A stretch of DNA of 39,467 nucleotides, from positions 1 to 39,467 of the forward strand of contig NZ_QFDQ01000224.1 in the NCBI RefSeq assembly GCF_003270085.1. The letters are read 5' to 3'. The position numbers and the translations under genes are program-made. Positions 29,845 to 38,679 of this stretch are shown here, piece after piece (within the stretch, counting starts at the first letter, position 1; each line of letters begins with the position of its first letter). Source of the stretch: Streptomyces triticisoli. GTDB taxonomy: Bacteria; Actinomycetota; Actinomycetes; Streptomycetales; Streptomycetaceae. Below the pieces are notes generated by a model. It saw only the letters and a list, made by a program, of their open reading frames with translations. It did no database searches and had not been told where the DNA came from.

Positions 29845-31938
29845 TCAGCCCGCGGCGGCCGGCAGGCGGGCCGCGAGGACGGCGATGTCGTCGCCGCTGA
29901 CCGTGGACGCCTCCCGCAGGAGTGCGTCGCAGAACGTGCTCAGGGGCGCGCGGGCCAGCTCGGCCGCATGCCGGCGCAGACGTTCGAGCCCCTGGTCCAG
30001 GTCCTCGGCCGGCCGCTCGACCAGTCCGTCGGTGTAGAGCAGGACCGTACTGCCGGGCTCCAGGGGCTCGGAGGCGCTGGCACGCGGAAGGCCGTCGGGC
30101 TTGAGCCCGCCGAGCATGACGTCCTGGGCGCCCTCCAGGAACCGGGCCCGGCCGTCGGCGGTGACCAGCAGCGGCGGCGGGTGCCCGGCGACGCTGTAGC
30201 CGAGCAGCCGGCCACCTCCCACGGCTTCCTCGATCCTGGCGTAGACGCACGTGGCCAGGCCCTCCTCGGGGCCCAGCAGGTGGGTGGCCCTGTCGAGCCG
30301 GCGCAGTACGTCCCCCGGGGGCTTCCGCCGGTCGACGGCGATGCCGCGCAGCATGTTGCGCAGCTTGCTCATGGTGACGGACGCCTGCAGGTCGTGTCCG
30401 GAGACGTCACCGATGATCAGCGCGGTGGCGCCGTCGGGGATCACGAAGGAGTCGTACCAGTCGCCGCCGACCTCGTTCGCGGCGGCGCTGGGCACGTAGC
30501 GGGCCACGATGTCCACCCCGGGCACCTCGGGAGGGTCGCTCAGCAGGCTCTCCTGCAGGGCGAGGGCGACGCGCTGGATACGTCGCAGCTCCAGCAGCCG
30601 GCCGAAGGCGGGCGCGGTCCGGTCGAGGACTTCCTCGGCCAGGGAGATCTCCTCCGGGTCGAAGGGTTCACGCTCCGTGGCGTACAGGGCGACGACCGCC
30701 GGGATCTCGCCGAGCACGGCCACCGGCAGCAGGGCGACCTCCCGTATCCCGGCGGCCCGCACCCATTCCGCGGCGCCCGGCGGCACGTCGGTGTCGGTGA
30801 GGCCGCCGGGGCCGGCGCGGCGAAGGACGGTGCGTCCGTGCCGTACCGCGTCGTCGAACAGGCCGCCGGGAGGCGCGCCCCGCAGCCTCCCGTCGGGTGA
30901 GAAGGACGGCAGGTGGGGGCCGGTCACCGTGGCCACGTGCGTGGTCATCAGCGGGCCTGCCTCCCGCGGGCGTACACCCTCGGGCAGCAGGTAGGTGCCG
31001 CACGCGTCCGCCGACTCGGGCGCGACGACGCGCCCCAGTGCCTCCAGCACCGACTCGAGCCGGCCCGACCCGGACACCGCCATCGACGCCCGGTCGAACA
31101 GATCCTTGCGCCGCTCGCGCAGCCACCGGTCCTCGATGTCGGTGCAGGCGCCCACCCACTCGGTGACGCGGCCGTGCTCGCGGACCGGCACGACCCGCAG
31201 CGCGCAGTGCCGGTAGATGCCGTCCCGGTGCCGTATCCGGTAGCGGTGCTCGAACAGGTCCGGCTCCGTGCGCACCGCCCGGTGCCAGTCCTTGGCCAGC
31301 CCGGCCCGGTCCCGGGGATGGGCGCTGTCCAGCCAGCCGGATCCGAGCAGTTCGCCCGCGGGCACGCCGGTGACCTGGTGCCACCCGGAGCTGAGCTGCA
31401 CCACCTCCCCGTCGCGGTCGGCCACCCACACCATCTGGGTGCCGACCGCGACCAGGCTCTGGTACCGGAGCAGGGCGCGCCGCCGCTGCTCCGCCTGCTC
31501 GTGGGCGGCCTCCTTGGCGATCACCTCACCGGTGACGTCCATGAGCACCACCAGCACCCCGTGGTCCCCGTGGTCCGCCGGCCCACCGGGCGGGGTCTGC
31601 AGCGCCGAGCGCGACAGACTGACACTGAACCACCGGTCACGGATCACTCCCCGCTCGTCCCGCAGGGTCATCGGACTCTCCGGGCCGATGCGGACCGGCT
31701 CACCCGTTTCGTAGACGGTGTCCATGAGCTGGAAGATCTGCTGCTGCTTCAGGTCGGTGAGCAGCTGCCGGGCCGGGACACCGTATTGACGGGCGCCGAA
31801 GAGGTGCCGATAGGCGTCGTTGGTGTAGACCAGGACATGCTCCGGTCCGCGGCACAGGGCCACGCCCACCGGTGCGGGGTTGAAGACGGTCAGGTCAGGG
31901 AAGAAGATCGGCTCGTCGCTGTACGGATCGTCGTTCAT
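29845..31938 (-). CDS. PAS-PAS-GAF-SpoIIE (PP2C-type) phosphatase
   Basis: This 697-residue cytoplasmic signalling protein starts with a PAS domain (about 15-150, PAPVGVALCRGPEHVLVYTN, and DRWFSVSLSRSAL). A second PAS with PAC follows (about 155-275, VGTQMVWVADRDGEVVQLSS, YRIRHRDGIYRH), then a GAF-like region (about 280-450). The C-terminal PP2C/SpoIIE domain (about 470-690) has the metal-binding acids in EVGGDWYDSF, IGDVSGHDLQA, TVLLYTDGLVE and SGDDIAVLAAR. Such proteins dephosphorylate anti-anti-sigma factors in partner-switching networks. No sigma or anti-sigma gene is adjacent, so the target is elsewhere. ATG 31938 follows GAGAGGGCGG. Confidence 0.93.
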   Translation of the reverse strand: MNDDPYSDEPIFFPDLTVFNPAPVGVALCRGPEHVLVYTNDAYRHLFGARQYGVPARQLLTDLKQQQIFQLMDTVYETGEPVRIGPESPMTLRDERGVIRDRWFSVSLSRSALQTPPGGPADHGDHGVLVVLMDVTGEVIAKEAAHEQAEQRRRALLRYQSLVAVGTQMVWVADRDGEVVQLSSGWHQVTGVPAGELLGSGWLDSAHPRDRAGLAKDWHRAVRTEPDLFEHRYRIRHRDGIYRHCALRVVPVREHGRVTEWVGACTDIEDRWLRERRKDLFDRASMAVSGSGRLESVLEALGRVVAPESADACGTYLLPEGVRPREAGPLMTTHVATVTGPHLPSFSPDGRLRGAPPGGLFDDAVRHGRTVLRRAGPGGLTDTDVPPGAAEWVRAAGIREVALLPVAVLGEIPAVVALYATEREPFDPEEISLAEEVLDRTAPAFGRLLELRRIQRVALALQESLLSDPPEVPGVDIVARYVPSAAANEVGGDWYDSFVIPDGATALIIGDVSGHDLQASVTMSKLRNMLRGIAVDRRKPPGDVLRRLDRATHLLGPEEGLATCVYARIEEAVGGGRLLGYSVAGHPPPLLVTADGRARFLEGAQDVMLGGLKPDGLPRASASEPLEPGSTVLLYTDGLVERPAEDLDQGLERLRRHAAELARAPLSTFCDALLREASTVSGDDIAVLAARLPAAAG

Positions 31939-32029
31939 TCCGGCCGCCCTCTCGCCTGTTTCGCCCGGTACGGGTACCCCCCTTTCGAGCGCGCGACCGA
32001 GTCCGGGCCCGGACGCGCGGCGCGCCTGC

Positions 32030-33001
32030 TCACCGCCCCAGCAGTCTGCGCAGCCAGTTCAGCTGGGCCGTGTGGGCCGCCCGGGACAGGGCCGCCTCGG
32101 GGGCGAGGGCGTCGAAGCCGTGGAAGCCGCCGGGCCAGACGTGGAGCTCGGCGACGCCGCCGGCCTGCCAGATGCGGGAGGCGTAGGTGACGACCTCGTC
32201 ACGGAAGGTCTCCGCGGAGCCGACGTCGAGGAAGGCCGGGGGCAGGCCGGAGAGGTCCGCGGCGCGGGCGGGGGCGGCGTACGGCGACACGCCGGGACCG
32301 CCGCGCCGGTCGCCGAGCAGCGCCGTCCACGCGGTCTCGTTCGCCGTGCGGTCCCAGAGGCCGACGCCCGCCATCTGGTGGGCGGACAGCGTGTCGTTGC
32401 GGTCGTCGAGCATCGGGTACATCAGCATCTGGCCGATCGGCCGCGGGCCGCCGCGGTCCCGCAGCAGCAGGGCCAGCGCCGCGGTCAGGCCACCGCCCGC
32501 ACTCGCGCCGGCGATGACGATGCGCTCCGGGTCGCCGCCGAGTTCCCCGGCGTGTTCCGCCGTCCACAGCAGGCCCGTGTACACGTCCTCGACCGGCGCG
32601 GGATGCGGATGCTCGGGCGCCAGCCGGTACTCCACCGACACCACGACCGCGCCCAACTCCTTCGCCCAGGGCAGCGCCGTGTCCACGCCGAGCCGGTTGT
32701 TCCCGACGACCAGGCCTCCGCCGTGCGCGTAGTACAGGACGGGCCGCGCCGTGCCGCCCGACGGTGCGGTGGGCCGGCAGATCAGCAGGGACACGCCGGG
32801 CGCGCCCCCGGACCCCGGTACCGTACGGTCCTCCACCGCGAAGGCACCGTCCATGGTCAGGTCCGGCCCGCCCGCCCCGTCGGGGGCGAGGGCCTGCCGG
32901 GCGGCCTGGATGTCCTGCGGGGTCAGACCCGGCCGTACGTCTCCCACGGCATCCAGCGCGGCGGCGAGCTCGGGGTCGAACGGGGGCGGGGCCTGCGCCA
33001 T
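32030..33001 (-). CDS. alpha/beta hydrolase, HSL-type esterase
   Basis: This 323-residue enzyme has the hormone-sensitive-lipase oxyanion motif HGGG in YYAHGGGLVVGN. The catalytic Ser is in GASAGGG, the probable Asp in FLDVGSAETFRDE and the His in GGFHGFD. SVEYRLAPEHPHPAPVEDVY is the usual segment before the nucleophile. There is no signal peptide, so it is a cytoplasmic esterase or acetyl hydrolase for small acyl substrates. ATG 33001 has GAGGAGA 6 bases upstream; the frame upstream to 33031 has no better site. Confidence 0.93.
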   Translation of the reverse strand: MAQAPPPFDPELAAALDAVGDVRPGLTPQDIQAARQALAPDGAGGPDLTMDGAFAVEDRTVPGSGGAPGVSLLICRPTAPSGGTARPVLYYAHGGGLVVGNNRLGVDTALPWAKELGAVVVSVEYRLAPEHPHPAPVEDVYTGLLWTAEHAGELGGDPERIVIAGASAGGGLTAALALLLRDRGGPRPIGQMLMYPMLDDRNDTLSAHQMAGVGLWDRTANETAWTALLGDRRGGPGVSPYAAPARAADLSGLPPAFLDVGSAETFRDEVVTYASRIWQAGGVAELHVWPGGFHGFDALAPEAALSRAAHTAQLNWLRRLLGR

Positions 33002-33077
33002 GGCGTCTCCTCGTGCGGGGGAAGCGGCCACTCGTGCGGCCGTTCACCGTGTACCCGCCCGGACACGGCGGCGGACC

Positions 33078-33097
33078 TTGACTTCGAGCGCGCTCGA
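33078..33097 (+). promoter_or_regulatory. MerR-type promoter/operator candidate
   Basis: TTGACT (33078-33083) as a -35 box is followed directly by a perfect 14-bp palindrome TCGAGCGCGCTCGA (33084-33097). Palindromes just behind the -35 are typical of MerR-controlled promoters. No good -10 is seen and no recognised gene follows. Confidence 0.4.
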
Positions 33098-33165
33098 GGA
33101 CCTGGCGTCACAAGGGTCGGTGACGGCTCTCGGAGACGGAGAGGGAGAGGGGCATACGGGTCGGT

Positions 33166-33275
33166 GTGCACATCAAGGACCACTACTTCCAGATGTCGCC
33201 CGGGTGGACCGACCGCTTCACCTCCCGGGGCGTCAGGCGCCTGGCGGAGCTGGACCGAGGAGTGGTGCGAGCACG
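33166..33275 (+). other. short open frame downstream of the MerR-type site, unrecognised
   Basis: From a GTG at 33166 the frame reads VHIKDHYFQMSPGWTDRF then TSRGVRRLAELDRGVV. It looks more protein-like than the other two frames. It has no stop before the terminator hairpin, continues antisense into the FMN reductase gene, and its upstream GGGAGAGG is 25 bases away. It may be a truncated gene start. Evidence for expression is absent. Confidence 0.25.
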
Positions 33276-33311
33276 GCATGGGCCGGAGCCCGGGCAGGCT
33301 CCGGCCCATGC
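33276..33311 (-). terminator. terminator of the FMN reductase gene
   Basis: GCATGGGCCGGAGCC (33276-33290) pairs perfectly with GGCTCCGGCCCATGC (33297-33311) around a 6-base loop. It lies 11 bases past the stop of the minus-strand gene at 33322. Confidence 0.88.
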
Positions 33312-33321
33312 CGCGGGTGGC

Positions 33322-33888
33322 TCAGGCAGCCGCCGAGTCACCGGCCGCCCGGCCCTGCAGCCGGGTGACGACCTCGGTGAGCTGCGCGGCGACCTCGGCG
33401 TCGTCGGCCGGGTGGGTCTCGGCGAAGCGGGTCACGGAGTCGGGGATGGACAGCTTGATGTCCTCGGCCACCTTGCCGCCGGCGATGCCCACGGCCTTGC
33501 GGGCCTCGTCCTGTGCCCATACGCCGCCGTACTGGCCGAAGGCGGTGCCGACGACGGCGACGGGCTTGCCGACGAAGGCGCCGGCGGCGTAGGGGCGGGA
33601 CAGCCAGTCGATGGCGTTCTTCAGGACGGCCGGGATGGAGCCGTTGTACTCGGGCGAGAAGAGCAGGAAGGCGTCGGCGTCTCCGGCGGTCTCGCGCAGC
33701 CGGGCGGCGGCGGCCGGCACGCTGCCCTCGACGTCGACGTCCTCGTTGTAGAACGGGATGTCGGCCAGGCCCTCGTACAGCACGATCTCGGCGCCCGCCG
33801 GGGCGAGCTTCACCGCGGCCTCGGCGAGCTGACGGTTGTGCGAGCCGGCGCGGAGGCTGCCGACGAGCGCGAGGATGCGAACAGACAT
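33322..33888 (-). CDS. NADPH-dependent FMN reductase (flavodoxin-fold)
   Basis: This 188-residue protein starts ILALVGSLRAGSHNRQLAEA, the phosphate loop (GSLRxxSxNRxL) for FMN. It continues with DAFLLFSPEYNGSIPAVLKN and AIDWLSRP, the other flavin contact motif (SPEYNxSxPGxLKNAIDWxSR). KPVAVVGTAFGQYGG is the third conserved loop. The enzyme reduces FMN, quinones or azo compounds with NAD(P)H. ATG 33888 has GGAG 6 bases upstream; an extra in-frame ATG at 33900 has no site. Two operator-like dyads lie between it and a divergent TetR gene, so that regulator probably represses it. Confidence 0.95.
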   Translation of the reverse strand: MSVRILALVGSLRAGSHNRQLAEAAVKLAPAGAEIVLYEGLADIPFYNEDVDVEGSVPAAAARLRETAGDADAFLLFSPEYNGSIPAVLKNAIDWLSRPYAAGAFVGKPVAVVGTAFGQYGGVWAQDEARKAVGIAGGKVAEDIKLSIPDSVTRFAETHPADDAEVAAQLTEVVTRLQGRAAGDSAAA

Positions 33889-33922
33889 GGGGGGCTCCAA
33901 TGGGGGGAAACACAGCCGTTAC

Positions 33923-33981
33923 AAAGCGGACCGGAGTCCGCTTTAATTTTCTAGCAGAGAAACCGGACCGCGGTCCAGTTT
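33923..33981. promoter_or_regulatory. twin TetR operators between FMN reductase and TetR genes
   Basis: The first dyad is AAAGCGGAC-CGGA-GTCCGCTTT (33923-33944), perfect in both 9-base arms. The second (33960-33981) is AAACCGGACCGCGGTCCAGT plus TT, matching in 20 of 22 positions. Centres are 37 bases apart and share the core CGGAC-N4-GTCC. The second ends nine bases before the first TetR ATG. Confidence 0.8.
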
Positions 33982-33989
33982 TCTTCCCC

Positions 33990-34676
33990 ATGCCTTACGC
34001 TGTCCTCATGTCCCGCGTCCTGCCGCCCTTCACCGAGCCCCAGGAGCCCCAGGAGCCTGTGGTGACGCCGGTGTTGCTCGACATCGGCACCGGTGAGGAC
34101 GAGCCCAGCCTGCGGGCCGACGCGGCGCGCAACCGCGCCCGGCTGCTGGACGCCGCCGCACGGCTGGTGGCGGAGCACGGCGCGGCCGGGGTCACGATGG
34201 AGGCGGTGGCCACGGCCGCCCAGGTGGGCAAGGGTACGGTCTTCCGCCGTTTCGGCGACCGCACCGGCCTGCTGACCGCGCTGCTGGACCACTCGGAGAA
34301 GAAGTTCCAGGCGGCCTTCCTCAGCGGCGAGCCCCCGATGGGGCCCGGCGCGCCGCCCGTGGAGCGGCTGCGGGCCTTCGGCTGCGCCGCACTGCGCCGC
34401 GCCGCCGACGACCTGGAGCTGCAACTGGCGGCCGAACCCTGCCCGGACCGTCGCTACGTCGTGCCGCCCCGCCGGGTCCGCCACGCCCACGTCGCGATGC
34501 TGCTGCGGCAGGCGGTCCCGGACGCCGACAGCGAGCTCCTCGCCCACACGCTGATGGGATACCTCGACCCCCCTCTCATCCACCACCTGACCAAGCAGTG
34601 CCGGATGCCGATGGAGCGGCTGCAGGCCGGCTGGTACGACCTGGTCGCCCGCGTCACCCGTACCGCACCGGAGTAG
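33990..34676 (+). CDS. TetR-family regulator
   Basis: The protein is 228 residues from ATG 33990, or 222 from ATG 34008; neither has a strong ribosome site. The TetR HTH is at about residues 40-90: NRARLLDAAARLVAEHGAAG, VTMEAVATAAQVGKGTVFRR and FGDRTGLLTALL. The rest is an all-helical ligand domain (LRAFGCAALRRAADDLELQL, LLRQAVPDADSELLAHTLMG). Divergent placement over twin dyads points to repression of the FMN reductase gene and of itself. It may sense an electrophile or quinone; that is inference from context. Confidence 0.9.
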   Translation: MPYAVLMSRVLPPFTEPQEPQEPVVTPVLLDIGTGEDEPSLRADAARNRARLLDAAARLVAEHGAAGVTMEAVATAAQVGKGTVFRRFGDRTGLLTALLDHSEKKFQAAFLSGEPPMGPGAPPVERLRAFGCAALRRAADDLELQLAAEPCPDRRYVVPPRRVRHAHVAMLLRQAVPDADSELLAHTLMGYLDPPLIHHLTKQCRMPMERLQAGWYDLVARVTRTAPE

Positions 34677-34774
34677 CGGACCCCACAACCGTTTGGATTT
34701 CAATTTCAGCCCGGCGTCCGGCAGTTGACCCTCCCGGCGGGTCGTCCGAGGCTTCTGCCAAGATGCGGTACGTC

Positions 34775-35809
34775 ATGGTGCAGATACCGAAACCCGCCGC
34801 GCCCCCGTCGCCCGCACCGCGCTCGGTGCCCACGAGCGCCGACGTGGCCCGACTGGCCGGCGTCTCACGCGCGACCGTCTCCTACGTGCTCAACAACACC
34901 CGAGCCGTACGCATCAGCGAGCCCACCCGTCGCCGCGTCCACGAGGCCGCCGAGGAACTCGGGTACGTGCCGCACGCGGCGGCTCGCAGCCTGCGCGCGG
35001 GACACAGCCGGATGGTCCTGATGCCCGCCCCGTCCGTCCCGGCCGGCGCGCTCTACGGCCGGTTCCTGAACGAACTCCAGTGGGCGCTCGGCCGCCTCGA
35101 CTACACCGTCGTCCAGCACGGCACCGCCGGCCCGCACGGCGACGCGGCCGCCCGGGCCTGGGCGGAACTGCGGCCGGTCGCCGTCCTGGTGCCCGGCTCG
35201 GAACTCGGCCCCGAGGACGTCGCGGTGCTCAAGCGCTCCGGCGCCCGGGCCGTGGTCACCCTCGGCCCCGAGGCCGTGGAGGGCGCCCATGCCCTGCTCA
35301 TGGACCAGGAGAGCGTGGGCCACCGGGCCGGCGCCCACCTGTACGACCGCGGCCGGCGGCGCATCGGCGTGGTCGTGCCCGAGGAACGCGGCCTGGACGT
35401 GTTCTCCCGGCCCCGCCTGGCGGGCGTACGACGCGCCCTGGACGGCACCGGCGGCAGCGTCACCGAACTGCCCCTCGGCTACGACGAGGACAGCGCGGCC
35501 CGCCTCGCCGCCCGCTGGCGCGACCTCGGCCTGGACGCGGTGTTCGCCTACAACGACGAGTACGCGATGCTGCTGATGCGCGCCCTGCAGGACGTGGGCG
35601 TCCGCATCCCCGAGGAAACGGCCGTGATCGGCGCCGACGACCTCATGCTCGGCCGGCTGTTACGGCCCCGGCTGAGCACCGTCCACATCGACCTGCCCGC
35701 GGGCCGCGACCTCGCCGAACTGGTCGACCGAGCGGTACGCGACCCCGGTGCCCCGCCCGAGAGACACCCGGTGCTGGGCGCGCGGGTGGTCCGACGCGAG
35801 TCCAGCTGA
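34775..35809 (+). CDS. LacI-family regulator
   Basis: This 344-residue regulator has a LacI HTH and hinge: SVPTSADVARLAGVSRATVS, YVLNNTRAVRISEPTRRRVH and ELGYVPHAAARSLRAGHSRM. A periplasmic-binding-like ligand domain follows, with GAHLYDRGRRRIGVVVPEE, RLAGVRRALDG, AVFAYNDEYAMLLMRALQDV and VIGADDLMLGRLLRPRLSTV. It should bind a palindromic operator and a sugar or other small ligand. I prefer ATG 34775 (MVQIPKP) over ATG 34763. No sugar-use gene lies beside it, so the target is not obvious. Confidence 0.92.
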   Translation: MVQIPKPAAPPSPAPRSVPTSADVARLAGVSRATVSYVLNNTRAVRISEPTRRRVHEAAEELGYVPHAAARSLRAGHSRMVLMPAPSVPAGALYGRFLNELQWALGRLDYTVVQHGTAGPHGDAAARAWAELRPVAVLVPGSELGPEDVAVLKRSGARAVVTLGPEAVEGAHALLMDQESVGHRAGAHLYDRGRRRIGVVVPEERGLDVFSRPRLAGVRRALDGTGGSVTELPLGYDEDSAARLAARWRDLGLDAVFAYNDEYAMLLMRALQDVGVRIPEETAVIGADDLMLGRLLRPRLSTVHIDLPAGRDLAELVDRAVRDPGAPPERHPVLGARVVRRESS

Positions 35810-35820
35810 GCGGTCTCAAC

Positions 35821-35855
35821 GGCCCCTTTGCCGCTTCACTGGCCCCTTCGCCGCT

Positions 35856-35860
<5 letters not shown>
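35821..35860. repeat. 20-bp tandem duplication over the thioredoxin stop codon
   Basis: GGCCCCTTTGCCGCTTCACT at 35821-35840 is repeated at 35841-35860 with one change (T to C at unit position 9). The stop codon of the minus-strand thioredoxin gene (35856-35858) lies inside the second unit. Confidence 0.9.
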
Positions 35861-36242
<382 letters not shown>

Positions 36243-36375
36243 GGCGTATTCCCTCTTCCTGGTGGGGGCTTTCCGGCGTGGGGGCGAAGCCGTCGGCAGA
36301 ACACGGCCGACCCTACGCGTATTCCGCGCACGTACCCATGTGGCCACCTCGCACACCACCGACCAGACTGACCCC

Positions 36376-37806
36376 ATGACGGAAACGGAAACCATCGCGT
36401 ACGACGTCGTGGTGCTCGGAGCCGGACCCGTCGGCGAGAACATGGCCGACCGCACCCGCGCGGCCGGACTGTCCACCGCGATCGTGGAGAGCGAACTGGT
36501 CGGCGGCGAGTGCTCGTACTGGGCGTGCATGCCCAGCAAGGCCCTGCTGCGCCCGGTCATCGCCCGCGCCGACGCCCGCCGTCTGCCCGGCCTGAGCCAG
36601 GCGGTACGGGGCCCCCTGGACGCCGCCGCGGTCCTCGCCCGCCGGGACGAGTACACCTCCCACTGGCACGACGACGGGCAGGTCCGGTGGGTGGACGGCA
36701 TCGGCGCCGACCTGTACCGCGGACAGGGCCGGCTGGCGGGCAGGCGTACGGTCACGGTCACCGGCGCCGACGGGGAGGTCAGGACGCTGACCGCGCGGCA
36801 CGCCGTCGCCGTCTGCACCGGAACCCGCGCCAAGCTGCCCGGCCTGCCCGGACTCGACGAGGTCAGGCCGTGGACCAGCCGCGAGGCCACCAGCGCCGAG
36901 GAGGTGCCGGGGCGGCTGATCGTGGTCGGCGGCGGTGTCGTCGCCACCGAGATGGCCACCGTCTTCCAGGCCCTCGGCTCCCAGGTCACCGTCCTGGTCC
37001 GCGGCAAGGGGCTGCTGGCCCGCATGGAGCCCTTCGCCGGCGAACTGGTCGCCGAGGCGCTCACCGACGCGGGCGCCGACATCCGCACCGGCACCTCGGT
37101 GGAGTCGGTGACCCGCGAGAACGGCACCGTGGTGGCCGTGACCGGCAACGGCGACCGCTTCGAGGCCGACGAGATCCTCCTCGCCACCGGGCGCGCTCCG
37201 CGCACCGACGACATCGGTCTGGAGACCGTGGGCCTGGAACCCGGCTCCTGGCTCTCCGTCGACGACACCCTGCGGGTCGAGGGCAGCACCTGGCTGTACG
37301 CGTGCGGCGACGTCAACCACCGCGCCCTGCTCACCCACCAGGGCAAGTACCAGGCCCGGATCGCGGGCGACGCCATCGGCGCCCGCGCGGCGGGCGTACC
37401 GCTGCTGGAGACGGACCCGTGGGGCGCCCACGCCGCCACCGCCGACCACCACGCCGTCCCCCAGGTCGTCTTCACCGACCCGGAGGCCGCCGCCGTGGGC
37501 CTCTCCCTCGCCGAGGCCGAACAGGCCGGCCACCGCGTCCGCGCCGTCGACGTCGACCTCTCCTCGGTCGCCGGCGCGTCCCTGTACGGCGACGGCTACC
37601 GCGGCCGCGCCCGCATGGTCGTCGACCTCGACGAGGAGATCCTGCGCGGCGTCACCTTCGTCGGCCCCGGCGTCGGCGAACTGCTCCACTCGGCGTCCGT
37701 CGCCGTCGCCGGGCAGGTTCCGGTCGAACGGCTGTGGCACGCGGTGCCGTCGTACCCGACGATCAGCGAGGTGTGGCTGCGGCTGCTGGAGGCGTACCGC
37801 GGCTGA
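36376..37806 (+). CDS. FAD-dependent pyridine nucleotide-disulfide oxidoreductase
   Basis: This 476-residue enzyme is of the lipoamide dehydrogenase / mercuric reductase class. The FAD site is VVVLGAGPVGENMADRTRAA, the redox disulfide GGECSYWACMPSKALLR (C-x4-C), the NAD(P) site RLIVVGGGVVATEMATVFQA and the second FAD site LYACGDVNHRALLTHQG. The C-terminal dimer domain has the His-containing block HAVPSYPTISEVWLRLL in place of the HAHPTLSE of lipoamide dehydrogenase. The substrate may be a low-molecular disulfide or metal; it is not dihydrolipoamide for certain. The ATG at 36376 lacks a good ribosome site. Confidence 0.93.
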   Translation: MTETETIAYDVVVLGAGPVGENMADRTRAAGLSTAIVESELVGGECSYWACMPSKALLRPVIARADARRLPGLSQAVRGPLDAAAVLARRDEYTSHWHDDGQVRWVDGIGADLYRGQGRLAGRRTVTVTGADGEVRTLTARHAVAVCTGTRAKLPGLPGLDEVRPWTSREATSAEEVPGRLIVVGGGVVATEMATVFQALGSQVTVLVRGKGLLARMEPFAGELVAEALTDAGADIRTGTSVESVTRENGTVVAVTGNGDRFEADEILLATGRAPRTDDIGLETVGLEPGSWLSVDDTLRVEGSTWLYACGDVNHRALLTHQGKYQARIAGDAIGARAAGVPLLETDPWGAHAATADHHAVPQVVFTDPEAAAVGLSLAEAEQAGHRVRAVDVDLSSVAGASLYGDGYRGRARMVVDLDEEILRGVTFVGPGVGELLHSASVAVAGQVPVERLWHAVPSYPTISEVWLRLLEAYRG

Positions 37807-37811
37807 CGGCC

Positions 37812-37831
37812 GGCCGGCCCTTGAGCCGGCC
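37812..37831 (+). terminator. short hairpin after the disulfide oxidoreductase gene
   Basis: GGCCGGC (37812-37818) pairs with GCCGGCC (37825-37831), loop six bases. It lies 6 bases past the stop codon; a probable terminator. Confidence 0.6.
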
Positions 37832-38238
37832 ATCCCGCCGGTCCCACCGCCGGGAGCACTCTCACGCCCGGACGGACGGGCCGCAGACCGCTCCCTTCAT
37901 GGCAGGCGGCGCGGCGCAGGCCAGGCCGCGAGCCCGGGTCCGCTCGCGGAGAGGCTGTCGCGCCAGGACGGCACGATCCCGCACCCGACCCGAGTGATGC
38001 GGTCGCCGTCCTCGGGCACTCGTGCCGCTGGCGGCATCCCGCTCGCCGCGCTCCTTGCCGCCGACGTCGCACTCGACGAGACCGCCCACCGGCGGGAGGC
38101 GGAGCCACGGTGCCGCGCCCTGCCGGGACCGCCCCGGCCCCGGCAGGGCCTGCCGGCGGGGGCACGGAGCATCAGCGGGGGCGCGCCGCCGGCGTGAAGT
38201 AGCGTGGTGCGACACGCCGACGCCGGAGGGAGACGGAC
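37832..38238. other. non-coding gap with one hairpin
   Basis: I find no convincing gene; frames on both strands are Arg/Ala/Pro-rich shadows. A hairpin of two 11-base arms (GCCCTGCCGGG at 38117-38127, CCCGGCAGGGC at 38139-38149) may be a terminator. GTAGCGT near 38198 could be a -10 for the BlaI-like gene. Confidence 0.35.
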
Positions 38239-38673
38239 ATGACCGCGCAACACCGGCGGGCCCGGCGCAGGCAGGGCGAGCTGGAGGGCCAGGTCCTCGG
38301 CGCGCTGCGCGAGGCGGACGGTCCGGTCGCCGCGGCCTGGGTGCAGGAACGGCTCGGCGGCGACCTCGCCTACACCACCGTGGTCACCATCCTGACCCGG
38401 CTGCTCGCCAAGGACGTCGTCTCCCGTGAACGCCGGGGCCGCTCCTTCGTGTGGACGCCGACCGCTGACGTGGCCCGGCTCGCGGCGCTGCGGATGCGCC
38501 GGCTGCTGGACGGCGAACGCGACCGCGAGGCGGTCCTGACCAGCTTCGTCACCGCGCTCCCGCCCGACGACGAGCAGGTGCTGCGCGCACTGCTGGAGAC
38601 CGCGGAGACGGAGAAGCCGGGGGAGTCGGCGGGGTCGGCGGGGGCCATGGGGGACGGCGGTACGGAACACTGA
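38239..38673 (+). CDS. BlaI/MecI-family transcriptional repressor
   Basis: This 144-residue winged-helix protein has GELEGQVLGALREADGPVAA, AWVQERLGGDLAYTTVVTIL and TRLLAKDVVSRERRGRSFVW. The AYTTVxTILxRL recognition helix and wing are typical of BlaI/MecI repressors. These dimeric repressors are inactivated when a membrane metalloprotease sensor cleaves them; an M56 gene follows six bases after the stop. GGAGGGAGA lies 5 bases before the ATG. The last 25 residues are Gly/Ser/Glu-rich tail. In Streptomyces such pairs often control genes other than beta-lactamase. Confidence 0.93.
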   Translation: MTAQHRRARRRQGELEGQVLGALREADGPVAAAWVQERLGGDLAYTTVVTILTRLLAKDVVSRERRGRSFVWTPTADVARLAALRMRRLLDGERDREAVLTSFVTALPPDDEQVLRALLETAETEKPGESAGSAGAMGDGGTEH

Positions 38674-38679
38674 CGCCTC

